Positions 34,629-46,006 of a stretch of 64,000 nt of DNA are shown here, piece by piece. Position numbers and translations under genes: made by a program. Position 1 is the stretch's first letter, and each line of letters begins with the position of its first letter. The notes under the pieces were generated by a model that had not been told where the DNA came from, did not search any database, and saw only the letters and a list, made by a program, of their open reading frames with translations. Source of the stretch: Balanoglossus misakiensis (lineage: Eukaryota > Hemichordata); the NCBI GenBank assembly GCA_040954595.2, contig CM082587.2:9734001-9798000 (forward strand). Direction: 5' to 3'.

Positions 34629-35132
34629 AGGCACGTAAGCTGTAACTTTTGGGATAATTTTCATAATTTTTGTTTCACACTGCACTACCATTAGTCCATG
34701 CAGATGAAGGCAGTGAACTATACACAAGCATTATAAACCCTAAATATGAGTGCATATGCCAGTTTTAACCAGATAAATAATAAAGCTTTGCCGCAAGCGA
34801 TTATGGCCGCCACTGTGGGAAAATGAAAGAAACAATGAAAATGTCGCATTTCCGGTTGTGAAACTTCATAAACAAAACATGATCTCATCCACTTGAGCTC
34901 ATGGAAGTAAATGTACACCACTGAGACATCAGATTTTCATTTTTCATTGCAATATTGCACTTTTTTAAAAATTTCAGGAATTTTCGTTTTTCTTTAATTT
35001 TTGGCCATTTTGTCATAAATAAGTGTTGAGCTTGATATATTATCATGAAATAGCATTTAATAGATATAATTAAAAGCATATATGAGATTATTTAAAACAT
35101 TGATTTTTTATCCAGTTGCAGCTTACGTTCCT
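34629..35132. mobile_element. TTAA MITE, AGGCACGTAAGCTG family
   Basis: TTAA at 34625-34628 and 35133-35136. Ends AGGCACGTAAGCTG and (inverted) AGGAACGTAAGCTGCAAC. A close copy is at 54669-55762. Non-coding, 504 bp. Confidence 0.8.
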
Positions 35133-35249
35133 TTAATGTCATCTTTCTTATCAAGCCTTGATCTAATTACATGTTATTTTCGTAAACACCACGGGTTCAC
35201 AGAGTTTTGCTTCCAGAATGTCTGCAGTTGAATACAGCACACACATCTG

Positions 35250-35673
35250 TAGCCCGGAGACACAGGCGTAGTAGGGGAAAAGGAACGCCCGGGGACAGTC
35301 TCTATTTACGCACCGAATTCTGTGCGCAGAACGACACGGGTGGTAAATCTTGTGTGTAAGCTAATTTGTCACTCAATGTAAACCAAATGACATCATCGCA
35401 TTCTAAATAAGGAAATAGAGGTGGAGTCATGTGTGAAATTCCCGCAACGGGATGTGGGAGTGGTTTTGAAGGTGCATGAATATTCATAACCAAGCTATGT
35501 TAATTATATCATCCAACCACTGGCGCCCGTCAACATTTGATAGATCACTCGATATCCATTCGTTACTAAGCGACCCTGATCGTTGCCAGGGCTACTATCT
35601 TTCAGCTCAGCAGGAAATTTCTCGACTGTCCCCGGGCGTTGTATTCTAGATCGACGCCTGTGTCTCCGGGCTA
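35250..35673. mobile_element. MITE, TAGCCCGGAGACACAGG ends, 9-bp duplication
   Basis: Ends TAGCCCGGAGACACAGGCG / CGCCTGTGTCTCCGGGCTA with further inner pairing (CGCCCGGGGACAGTC). ACACATCTG is duplicated at 35241-35249 and 35674-35682. Non-coding, 424 bp. Confidence 0.9.
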
Positions 35674-35682
35674 ACACATCTG

Positions 35683-36262
35683 CTTCTTGCCCCAATGTCA
35701 GAGAGCGTAGCAATAAATAATGTATGGTAATTACGTATACGTCCCTTTCTTAGATCAAAATCATTTAAGTTAACAAAATAATGGTAAGTACATTAAAAAT
35801 TAAATGGGGGACGAGATAAGGGTGAAGCAATAGTAATTCAAATAAAATAAAATCTAAAATAGAGGGTATGCACGTGACGTCATCCACTGGAGAGTCGCCA
35901 TGTTGGAGATACACTTCCGCGTACAGCGCGCCGCGTACGCGTACGATAACATAGCATTATGCTGGCGGTACGATCAACCCCGGACTTAAGTCGTGTCGCG
36001 CTAGCTTTTGGAGAGTGGTTTTGTCCTTGACATCAATTTCATGTATGGTGAGAATCAAATAAATATGATACTACCAATTCTGTTGTGTTTGTGTCTACTG
36101 TTTGACTCTGACATGTCTGTGTTTATGTTTCCGTAACAAGGTTACGTAACGGTAAACAAAAAATATATAAACAAACAAACGAACGAACGATCGAAAGTTT
36201 GATTACGTCATATTGACCCCATTTGTGAACTCACGTACTTGTGCGCTTACTCATCCGTAACG
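35683..36262. other. Upstream region of the THAP-DDE gene
   Basis: No coding sequence is seen. A GC/CpG-richer block at 35870-36000 (GCGTACAGCGCGCCGCGTACGCG) could be a promoter region or the left end of the ISL2EU-type element. I could not identify terminal repeats. Confidence 0.3.
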
Positions 36263-38160
36263 ATGGTAAATTATTGTAATGTATACAAGTGCTGTAATCG
36301 ATCTGATAGGCAGTCTGATCGAAGTTACTTTAGACTTTCTGCTGTGATAACAAACCAAGGCGAAGTTTGCCAAGATTTGTCAAGTCGACGCCGCCAAAAG
36401 TGGTTGGCAAACATCGACCAAGACTTTGCCAGAAAAAACCTGGCAAACATTCGGGTTTGTTCAGATCCTTTCATTGGAAGTAAGTAAAATTTGACACATG
36501 TTCTTTTCTGGCATTAGCCTGACATGCAAACTGTTTTTCTAGTTGGTCTGCTGAATTTTTTTGTTGTTTTGAAAACAAAAAAGAAATACGCGTCGGCCGG
36601 CGGCAGCAGACGACAGTGTGCGTTGCGTAGCAACACCTACACAACTTTTGATAATAACCTGACTGTTGACCTCGAATGACCTTCTATGCGAATGCCAGGC
36701 ATACTTAGACTGAACTTTCTGCAGGAAATAGTGGAATACTGGATAGTTTGTGATCAGTGGATATATTTCTGATCCAAATAAAGTAACTATAAATTTGCAT
36801 AAAAAAATATTTATGGTCTTCTTTTATTATTGTTTTATTTAAATCTAAAAGTGATCTTGTCATAGATTTCCTTGTCCACAAAAGTGTTACACGTACCACT
36901 AAACCTTATACCATATCACTACAGGAAAACCAGCAGACCTGTATGATTCCAATAACCCTGACTGGGCACCAACTATAGATATGGGAAATCATAAAGTCCT
37001 GTCAACACCAGTGTCATGCCAAAAAAGATATATAAGACAGCAGGAAAGAGAAGCGAAAAGAAGGGTAGTCGTTAGTGTATCAGCTACAGATGAAGCACCA
37101 GCTGCATGCCAGGATGGTAGTACTGGTAGCAACAGACGAGATATGGGAACACAAACATATATTGATGGAATTCTTTTTGACAGAAGAATTGCAACAGTTG
37201 AGACAAGAGAAGATGGACTTACAGACTCACATACTTGGTCGGTCCAAGTCATTTTCAGACTATCGTCTCGATGACTTGAGCAATGAAGATGAAAAAGTAA
37301 AATTTTGACAGGTTTGTCATCCTTTCTGGTGTTCTCCACGTTATATAATTATCTTGAGCCATACCTCCCAAATAAAAAATCAATGACCAGATTTCAAATT
37401 TTATTTATGGTACTTATGCGTTTACGTCTGAATTTGGCTGAGCAGTTCCTTGGTTATGAGTTTCATGTTTCACAATCGACAATTTCTAGAATTTTTTGTG
37501 ATGTCATTAATGTATTGTATGCCAGGACAAAACATTTTGTTTTCTGGCCTTCACGTGATGTTCTTCAAAAGACTATGCAACTTGAATTTGTCAGATATTT
37601 TGGAAGGAAGATTGCTGTAATTATAGATTGTTTTGAAGTTTTCATTGAGAGGCCATCAAATCTTATGGCCAGAGCCCAGACATGGTCGTCATACAAACAT
37701 CATAATACTGTTAAGTTTTTATTAGGTATAACACCACAAGGTGCAATTTCTTTCATTTCAAAGGCATGGGGTGGGCGGGTCTCAGATAAATTCATTACAG
37801 AACAATCAGGTTTTTTAAAAATATTTTACCAGGAGATGTTATCTTAGCTGACAGGGGTTTTAATATTCATGATTCACTTGGAAGTATATGTGCATCAGCT
37901 AAAATACCAGCATTCACCAGAGGGAAAAATCAATTATCACCCCTTGAAATAGAAGCAACCCGAAAAATAGCCCACTGCAGAATTCACGTAGAAAGAGTTA
38001 TTGGTAGTGTCCGTCAGAAATATACAATTTTAAACAGCACTCTCCCCATTGATTATCTGACGACGAGGGAGGAGCAAAGATTATCAATGATTGACAAAAT
38101 ATGTCATGTAAGCTGTACACTTACAAATTTATGTGAGCCCATTGTAAATGTTAAAAAGTA
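36263..38160 (+). pseudogene. THAP-DDE transposase (ISL2EU/IS4EU type), frameshifted
   Basis: Exon 1 (36263-36479) encodes a THAP-like zinc domain (MVNYCNVYKCC .. WL .. RVCSDPF). Exon 2 starts at 36925 after an AG and continues KPADLY..NPDWAPT, a usual THAP-linker ending. A coiled-coil segment (TEELQQLRQEKMD) and a DDE_4-type catalytic domain follow: [12 protein letters not shown] (first Asp), [12 protein letters not shown] (second Asp), HVERVIG (Glu). At least three single-base frame breaks (near 37175, 37305 and 37830) separate these parts. The THAP histidine expected in CSDHF is Pro. It faces the YqaJ-PHD gene, the arrangement known for ISL2EU transposons. Confidence 0.8.
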
Positions 38161-38859
38161 AAATAGTTCACAAATGTTTCTCAATGTCAGACTTGACCAT
38201 TAAATTTTTAAATTCCTTTGCAGTTCTTGTAATTACTCAGCCTAGCCGGCTGTCACAAGACATCGGTATTTCATTGTTATATATATTCCGGAAATATTTG
38301 GAAAGTTCTAGAAGGTCATTCGAATGTCAAGTTCTGGAGTTGTTCTGGAGTCGCGTTGAGCGATTGTACCAGCAGAGTGAATAAAGTTCACTGGTGTTTT
38401 CACGGTGAAGACTTGCTATTGCGATAGCCTGTGTGTCTCCTTCAGTGTTACAGGGAGGTATGGCTCAATATTTTCTGTACTTTTGTCAACTCTTTTCTCG
38501 TTCTAGTAAATAAATACGCCACGTTGGCTTTTGCACTTTACTTTTCTTGTTTTGTGCACTCCCTCATTCAGGTGTATGGTTGTTACCCTTATTGATCAAA
38601 CATTTTGTTATTCTATGTCCCTTGTGAGAACCTTCCAAAAACATAGATTTTGATAGAATGATTTAGAAAACATCATTATATTGTAGAGAGGGTGTGTGTG
38701 TGAGGGCGTAATAACAACTGTAAGGTCAGGACACAATAATGTTTGATGCCAAATATGTGTTTTATTGCACTTCATGATTCATGATGTGACAATGACAATG
38801 TGACAACATTTCTGTTGTCAAAGTTTTCCATCATCTTTCCATTACTGTCTATTAAAACA
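38161..38859. other. Spacer between the two convergent ISL2EU-type genes
   Basis: Contains AATAAA motifs on both strands (near 38380 and 38510) suited to the two 3' ends. A 78-codon ORF here has no recognisable features. Confidence 0.4.
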
Positions 38860-40091
38860 TTACTTCCTTCGACGATGAAACTGTGGAAGCTTTCTGCAAT
38901 CAGGACAATACAATTTTTGGGTTTTTGGTGCCCTACTTATCTTTAAACATTCAAAATGAAACCACTTTAATTGGCAGTTTTCATTATCACAACATACCAT
39001 GTTCCCTGATTCAAATTGCTGACAGTAACAGTACAGGTTATCGTCATTGGAATTCGCACCAATAGTGCTTGTATTTGGATCAATTCTTTTTAGAGTATTG
39101 TCAGTATTCGGTAACTTTGAGTAAAATTTCCCAACTAATTTTGGAAGAATAGCTGTTCTAAATATGTGTTCAGCCTTTTCACATGCAAAAGTCTCTATCA
39201 AACTGGATAACCTCAACATGGATATTCTTTTCAGTCCAAACCACAAAATAGCCAAAATCATACTGGCAAACTCCCAATTGTGTCTGGACCTGATAGTAAT
39301 ATGCATGCTTCTTATCTAATTTGAGAATGCCATCATCCTCTTTTTGCAAACAAAAACCACTACTGATGGCATCAGGTATTTCACTATCTCTTTTACAGTA
39401 GGGACATTTTATTTCAAGGCACCCCACTCCACAACAGTCACACGTGTCAATCCCATCAGGGGAAGCTCCCAAATGTGGCCAATCAGGGTTAATAATCAAA
39501 CCACAATCCTTTACCAAAACATTATCATGTTGCTTTGATATGTCAAATATGAATTTCTCTCTTGCTGTTTTTTCATGCTTGCAACCCCAAGTTGTGGCTT
39601 GTGAAAAAAACTTTATACTTTCTGGATGACAGATGCTCATGATTAAACTATGAGATGGGCTAGCTGGATCAGTATGGCATACTGACTTCATTTTAGATGC
39701 AGTTACTCTGCCTTCTCTGAAATGAAACCACAACTGAGAGTTTGCCTGATCACGTGTATTTCTTTCAACAGCTGCAGACTGTTCACTGATCATTTTTCAG
39801 TGATGTCAAATTAATAGGAAAGTTATCACTAGAAGACTTCGGTAAGTAATCATCACAATAAGGGGAAGAAGTTGTCAAAATTGCTGCACGTGTGTTGGTA
39901 CTTTGGAGTTCTCTGTATAACTCTGCCATATCCAGCTCAGATGCAAGTGGAACAGGGGTTGTATCACTAACACATGCCTGATTTACTGCCTGATTTACTC
40001 TATCACTGGAACCCTCAAGCGAAGAAGTCAAAAGTTTCTTTTTCGATTTTGCGGACGTAAAGTCTATATCACACACTTCTCTATATTCCAC
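38860..40091 (-). pseudogene. YqaJ-family nuclease with C-terminal PHD finger, partner ORF of the ISL2EU-type transposon
   Basis: Three overlapping minus-strand frames join into one protein. The N-terminal linker (39793-40091, start MEYREVCDID) is Ser/Thr-rich. The YqaJ/lambda-exonuclease-like domain (39179-39793) shows GRVTASK, GASPDG, CLEIKCP (Glu and Lys of the catalytic core) and YYYQVQTQLG. The tail (38860-39180) has a PHD finger: CYCQQFESGNMVCCDNENC .. WFHFEC .. CPDC. Frame changes occur in CTGAAAAATG near 39790 and ACTTTTGC near 39185, each one base. Such nucleases accompany ISL2EU transposases; a role in processing DNA ends is inferred. Confidence 0.75.
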
Positions 40092-40159
40092 TTTTTGTAC
40101 TCCTCTCGGTAGCAGCCAATATCCTTAAGATGAAATTCTCACCCTCAATTTTACACCAA

Positions 40160-42027
40160 CACTGGTACAGCATTTTGCGAGAAAATGGCGAGGAACGCAC
40201 ACTTTCTCACTGTTCCGCGAGAACCATGCGAGAACACAATATCCTCGCAAAAGGTAAGCGAGATTTGTGTTTTCTCGCAATAGGTCAGCGAGAATTAATC
40301 AGCTATCGTCACTCCACTCCTGAAGAAACCGTCCCTGGATTTCAATATACTCAAGAATTATCGCCCTGTTTCCAATCTTCCATTTCTTTCCAAAGTACTC
40401 GAGAAGATCGTCGCGGCTCAAATCACTGACTACCTCACCAAAAACTCTCTCCAGGTACCATTACAGTCAGCATACAGAAAATACCACAGTACAGAAACTG
40501 CACTTCTGAAAGTACACAACGACATCTGTTTATCCGTGGACTCTGGCAACTATGTTCTTCTCATCCTCCTTGATCTCTCCGGTGCTTTTGACACAATTGA
40601 TCACAATATACTACTTCATCGACTCTCGCATCTTGGTATCTCCGATGTCGCACTCAAAAGGTTCACTTCATATTTAAAGCAACGGGAACAGTCTGTTAAA
40701 ATCAATGATGTCATCAGTGAACCATCAGAACTCAGCTTCGGCGTCCCTCAGGGCTCAGTTCTCTGGCCTCTCTTGTTTACTATCTACATTGCTCCACTAT
40801 CAAATTTGATACACAAGCACAATCTACATTTTCACCAGTACGCAGATGACAACCAGCTTTATCTTTCATTTTCTCATCATGACTCTCCCGCAGCCCTGAC
40901 CCTGTCTTCGATTGAAACCTGCATTCTCGACATCAAGGAATGGATGACCCATAATAAACTCCAGCTTAATGTCAGTAAAACCGAAGTCCTTCTGATTCGC
41001 TCCAAGTTTAACACGTCACCAGATCCTATTAACAGTGTCAACATTGGTTCCACTTCTGTCACACCAGTCTCATCTGCTCGCAATATAGGCATGATCTTCG
41101 ACAGTAATCACATGTTCAGTCAGCACATAAAGTACACCTGCAAATCGATCTACAGTCACCTCCGCCGAATTGGATCTATACGACGTTACATCACCAACGA
41201 GACTTGCCAAACCTTAGTACATGCAACTCTATCTGCCAAACTTAACTACTGTAACTCACTCCTGTATGGTCTCCTAGAAAACACAATCGCCCTACTTCAA
41301 AGAGCTCAGAATACTTCAGCCAGAATAGTCATGCGCACTAGGAAATTCACGCCTATCACTCCAGTTCTTGCCCAGCTCCATTGGTTACCAGTTCGTCTCA
41401 GGATCGACTACAAAATTTTGTTGATAACTTTTAAAGTTATCCATAACCAGAATCTGTAGCCATACACTCCCACTCGTACACTGCGTTCATCCACCAAGAA
41501 ACTCTTAACATACACAACCTACAAAAACAAGACCTATGGCGGCCGTGCCTTCTCCTATGCAGCCCCTAAACTGTGGAACGCACTACCTCTTGACATCAGG
41601 GAATCAACAAACCTGGAGACTTTCAAAAGAAAACTGAAAACTCATATGTTCGAAAGAGCATACAGTGTGGTTTAACCATGTGCGTCATTGGGCAAAATTT
41701 CTTGTTTTGGATTTTGGCGCTATATAAACTTTGTGTTGATAGATTGATTGATTGATTGATTGAGAATTAACTTTTCTCGCGCTGCATATGCGAGAAATTT
41801 AATTCTCACAGTCAACCGAGTGTAGCCAATGTAAGGTCGGGAAAAGAGTATACAGATAAAGATGCAAAGTGGGTAAACTATTTTCTCGCGACTGTCTGCA
41901 ATACTTCACTTGCAGATTTCTCGCTGGACCTGTTGCGATGAAGATTGTGTTCTTGCATGCTTGAACAGCGAGAAAGTGTCCGGGACTCCGTTCCTCGCCA
42001 TTTTCTCACAAAATGCTGTTACTAGTG
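40160..42027. mobile_element. CACTA-like MITE interrupted by a LINE
   Basis: Ends CACTGGTACAGCATTTTG and (inverted) CACTAGTAACAGCATTTTG continue as GAGAAAATGGCGAGGAACG on both sides. CAA flanks both ends (40157-40159, 42028-42030). CACT ends with a 3-bp duplication fit the CACTA group. The interior is rich in CTCGC/GCGAG motifs. Without the LINE it is about 400 bp. Confidence 0.65.
40299..41761 (+). mobile_element. 5'-truncated L2/CR1-type non-LTR retrotransposon
   Basis: Flanked by a 9-bp duplication GAGAATTAA (40290-40298, 41762-41770). It encodes the reverse transcriptase from the fingers onward: LKNYRPVSNLPFLSKVLEK, QSAYRKYHSTETALLKVHND, LLDLSGAFDTIDHN, GVPQGSVLWPLLF and YADDNQLY (catalytic YADD). 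The main open frame is 40536-41459. After a stop at 41457 the usual C-terminal WNALP..IRES segment follows to about 41674. The 3' end is (TGAT)n, as expected for L2-like elements. The endonuclease is lost to truncation, so it cannot move on its own. Confidence 0.9.
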
Positions 42028-42059
42028 CAATCTGTACACAAATGAACCATGTGACCATT

Positions 42060-42500
42060 TGGAACAAATTAACTTCATTAATTAGTTGACACACTCTCTT
42101 TGCGATGACGACCATCTTGCCCGCAGACTTTGCGAGCTGTACGTTCGCGAACGAGGCTGGTAGGCGTAACTTCTTTGCAAAATTAGATACATGAGATGAG
42201 GGCACCTCGTGCTGACCTCAGGAGGGGACACAGTCTGTGTAGGACTTCGGACGCTGTTACAGTCTTAGGGTTTATCGCTATACAGTCATCAGTAAAGACC
42301 TCTCCGTTTGCATGATGATTGTCGCTAGCAGTGTTGGTAGACTCAATTTTGGTATTGTGTCGAAGAATCACCACAGGCCGCACCGAAAATCAACTTGCGA
42401 AAATCTCTTTTTTTGAGACACGTCGTACTCTGGGCACTGTTCACTCAGATCAGTACATGTCCTCTAGTGTTAATGTCGCATTTAGTCTATCAGAACAGTT
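42060..42500. repeat. Diverged partial copy of the 1.72-kb array unit
   Basis: Shares GCGAACGAGGCTGG (near 42150) and CAGATCAGTACA.GTCCTCTAGTG (near 42450) with the array at 30120 and 31500, with many differences. ORFs of 99 and 66 codons here are not conserved frames. Confidence 0.45.
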
Positions 42501-43938
42501 ATTGAACAGCAGTAGGACAAACCTCCAAATTTAGCGACTGCCTACAATATGTCTGCGCATGCTCAGACCCTGTATTTGCATATAGTGACGTCCCTGGCAT
42601 GGAAATGCGGAAGTATTTGTCGAAGTTCGCTCTTGGATGTTATCGGCCTGTTATTGACGTTATGTACATCGACTTTCGGGTATTTTCCGTTTGAACTTGT
42701 ACGTCACACCCTCCCTTCCAGCATGGCGTCGTGTGAACACGGTAAGTAAAAAATTTCAGTCGAATTTCATGAAAATCGATGTCCGTGTGACTATTTGCCC
42801 GCCATGATTCGAATCGACATAACAAGCAATAGAACGTACCAGTTTAAAAACAATCGATCTGAACCTTCTATACCTAGTTTAAGTCAATTGACCTGTTGTT
42901 TCATGTTTCATATACAGTGTTGAACGAAACAATGTCTTCAAACAGCAGATTATCTAATGGGGGGACAATGGGGGACGGTTTTTGCGAATGGTTTGCTCAC
43001 TTCCGGTGCGCTAGATTTGTCAAAGCGCGTTTTCACGTGTACGGGTATAGGTACATGCATGTACCTATTTCAATTGAACTTGTTTTTCAATGTTTTGAAA
43101 GGATCGGGTAGGTGACTCTGCTTTCTGAACCGTGCCTCTTTCTTCCCCAACAGGTCCAACTACACGTGGTCCTAGTGGCCAAGTTATCAACGTGATTTTT
43201 GAAAACCTGATATGGTAATTTATTCCTACAGTTTTCCTAAGTTTGGAGTGATCAACAACTTTGGTTACCTCCTCAAGTGAGATGTCATGATTTAAAACAG
43301 TACTATGATGGTAGCCTTCTGTCAACTGCATTTCTAGTTTCATTTCATGTTAGTAATGTGTGGTTCAGTTGCTATTTACATTACACAGAGACTATGAAAC
43401 CCTTTCTGAATTCCATTGTTCTCAATAAATTCCACAAACACATGATGTACAGAAATGAATATATTTAAATCTTTATTTCGTAAAACCTGGCAACAAACAA
43501 ACAAATAAGTGTGTATAAACATGAATAAATATTTCAACTTTTAATAAAAAATATGGTCTCTTGATTCATTTTTGATCAGCCCCCTTCCCCCATCATTGAT
43601 TCTACTCATGTAAATGTGTTTGTTTGCATAATTTAGACGGCGTCGCTTGTTCACTAAATATTCTATCAGAACAGTTATTGAACAGAGCTAGGGACGGGAT
43701 GATATTCCATTAGCATTCACTAGGGGATATCCATGTGTACAGTCATGACAGTCATTGAACAGAGCTACATGGCAGAACATTTTATCATCGTTATTGTACT
43801 GAAACAGGAGTGGGAATGACATGTTATTCTCTGTCATAGAAAAGAGCTATGGGTCAGCATAACATTGTATGGGGAGAGGCAACATATTTTTTGTCACTAT
43901 GTCAGTCATAGTTCAACTACTACTAAATAACAAGTCAA
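42501..43938. other. No gene supported
   Basis: The sequence CTATCAGAACAGTTATTGAACAG occurs at 42487 and again at 43667, so part of this stretch is a direct duplication about 1180 bp apart. An isolated ATG plus splice donor (42724-42742, MASCEHG then GTAAGT) has no partner exon that I can find. Confidence 0.4.
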
Positions 43939-44167
43939 TGTTTGGAAGCAACTATGGATATTTTAGAACAAACAGCCGATCTACAGAGTCTACCGGAAAA
44001 CTTTCTTATTCGCTCGGGCAGTGTGTTCTACGCATGACAACTAAATATGCAAATAACGAGACGGCGTTTGGAAGCAACCATGGATATTTTAGAATAACCG
44101 TCGATCTACAGCGTATACCGGAAAACGTTCTTATTCGCTCGGGCCAGTGTGTTCTACGCATCACAAC
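43939..44167 (+). repeat. 128-bp tandem duplication
   Basis: Two copies beginning TTTGGAAGCAAC (43939 and 44067) sharing GGATATTTTAGAA.AA, CGATCTACAG and TTCTTATTCGCTCGGGC. A 177-codon ORF spans both and reads as low-quality duplicated sequence. Confidence 0.8.
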
Positions 44168-44411
44168 TGATGCAAATAGTTTTTCGCCACAGATGTTCAG
44201 CCTTCCGTCTATTCTTTTTTGCAATGTCGATTTCATGAGTATACCATTTGGTACCTGGACGTATGATCACTGTACGCTTTTGAAGTGGTGCGTTGGCTTG
44301 AAGAACTTCACTGACGTGTTGGTTATAAGACAGTTGATATGGCTGAGGAGAGGTCATTTGGAGGCGAGGACATTTGATGTATTTTGTCGAGATCATGGCT
44401 GAAACTATCAA
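44154..44411 (-). mobile_element. LINE ORF2 remnant (endonuclease-RT linker)
   Basis: The minus-strand translation contains YNQHVSEVLQANAPLQKRTV, then IIRPGTKWYTHEIDIAKKNR, then RKAEHLWRKT. This matches the linker of L2/CR1/RTE-type ORF2 proteins (APL..R...RP..PWY....A...RR..ER.WR). It is an isolated 85-codon piece. Confidence 0.65.
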
Positions 44412-45223
44412 TTGAAATGGCAGAGATACTTCAATTGAGCATTGTTCTACAACACTTTCTCATTGATGGTGCCTATAACTAATATTTTGGTTAGTTTTGA
44501 GTGTACTATTCTAGATTGTATTGTTGCCAGTTTGAGCGTATTTTGGCACTTCCTCTTTTGCTGTTCAAATAAGCATTTGTGATATTTGATCAGTAGGTCC
44601 CCCATCATGGTCAGATGTTCAGAGAGGGGATCTCTTGAACTGCATAATGCCCTTGATTTGATTCCTGGGGTCACTTTCTGGCAGATTTTTGGTTGTAATT
44701 TGGAAATGAAAGAACTCCAGTTGTAGTATTAGTGTTAAAACCTTCTAGAGTCATATACCCGATCTGGTTACAAGTAAACATGATAATTTGATACCAATAA
44801 ACGAATTGAAGAGGCTACAAAAAGTATAAGAGTTTGAGTTCGAACAATGACCAGAAGCTGAGGAGTGCACCGCACTCTATTTTGAGATAAATTTTGTTAA
44901 AATATTTGCATGTAGACAAACCAAAAATGCTGAGTTAGGAGTTTTCTTCTATTATCGACTAAATTCATGGCTCTGTATTTCAAAAACAAGCGCGGTGACC
45001 CCTATTTTATCACAGATTTTCATTATACATACACATACAGGATAATCCAAAAATCAACAATTAAAAGAAATGACAATACTTTCAATTTTGACGAACGTAC
45101 ATCCTTAAAGACAAAACAAAGGGAAAGTTTGGACCTAAATGAGTAATAATGGCAGAAATGCTCAAGATTAATTTCTATTATATAATTGTATTAACTTGTT
45201 ATCGTATGCTATATTTTTTGTAG
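44412..45223. other. Unassigned sequence upstream of the first visible WDR6 exon
   Basis: No ORF above background and no WD-repeat exon is visible on the plus strand. It ends in a pyrimidine tract and TTTTTTGTAG acceptor at 45223. Confidence 0.4.
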
Positions 45224-45973
45224 ACAAGTTTTGTGGTGTGGAGTGTACATCGCAATGAGAAATTACTCCAAATCCAATGTGGTGGTGGCCACAGATCCTA
45301 TGGGTATGCTGAGCTACAAAATAGTGCCATCTTTGCTTACATTAAAGCCCGGAATATCATACTGTGTCAAATTTCCAAGGACATGTTGGAGGTTCAAACT
45401 GTTGTTAAGGTAAGGATTTTACGCATCTATCAGAATGTAGTCATTATTATTTTATACAGAAGTTTCTTCTCATGAACATCTTGGAAACAATTGATGAAAT
45501 CATGTCGCATTTGAATACTGTGAAATGTTTTCTCTTGTGTGGTTTTCAAAGGGCAACACATGTTGCCAAATCTAAGACTCTGGTTTCAAAAATTGTATAC
45601 AGTCAATACCATAAGCAGTGTGCTGTCCTAACAACAGACAAGATACTGACAACCATAGTCTGTGTCAGAGATTGGGAAAAGACAGGGCAGTCCACTATTT
45701 GAATGTGTCTAACACAAAATTTGCAGAACATTTGGATTGGACGTAATGTTTTACACACAAAAGTACACACATGCGCATAAGACGATTGTCAGCCTTAGGA
45801 TCTTTGTACCGATTTTAATATCGGACTTTGCTGACCAGCTTCTCATTTTACTTGTTCAAACTTCAAGATGAATTAGTGTTTCTATCATTTGATCACTAGT
45901 CTCCTAGTTGGATGAATATACATTGTATAGACACCACAGGGAACTCAGTAATTTTGTTATTGTTATTGTTATT

Positions 45974-46006
<33 letters not shown>

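Noticed and set aside
42724-42742. ATG in a good context with codons MASCEHG followed by GTAAGT, possible first exon of WDR6
   Set aside because: No downstream exon joins it, and the WDR6 N-terminus does not appear between 42.7 and 45.2 kb.
43869-44402. 177-codon plus-strand ORF
   Set aside because: Spans a 128-bp tandem duplication and the antisense of a LINE remnant.
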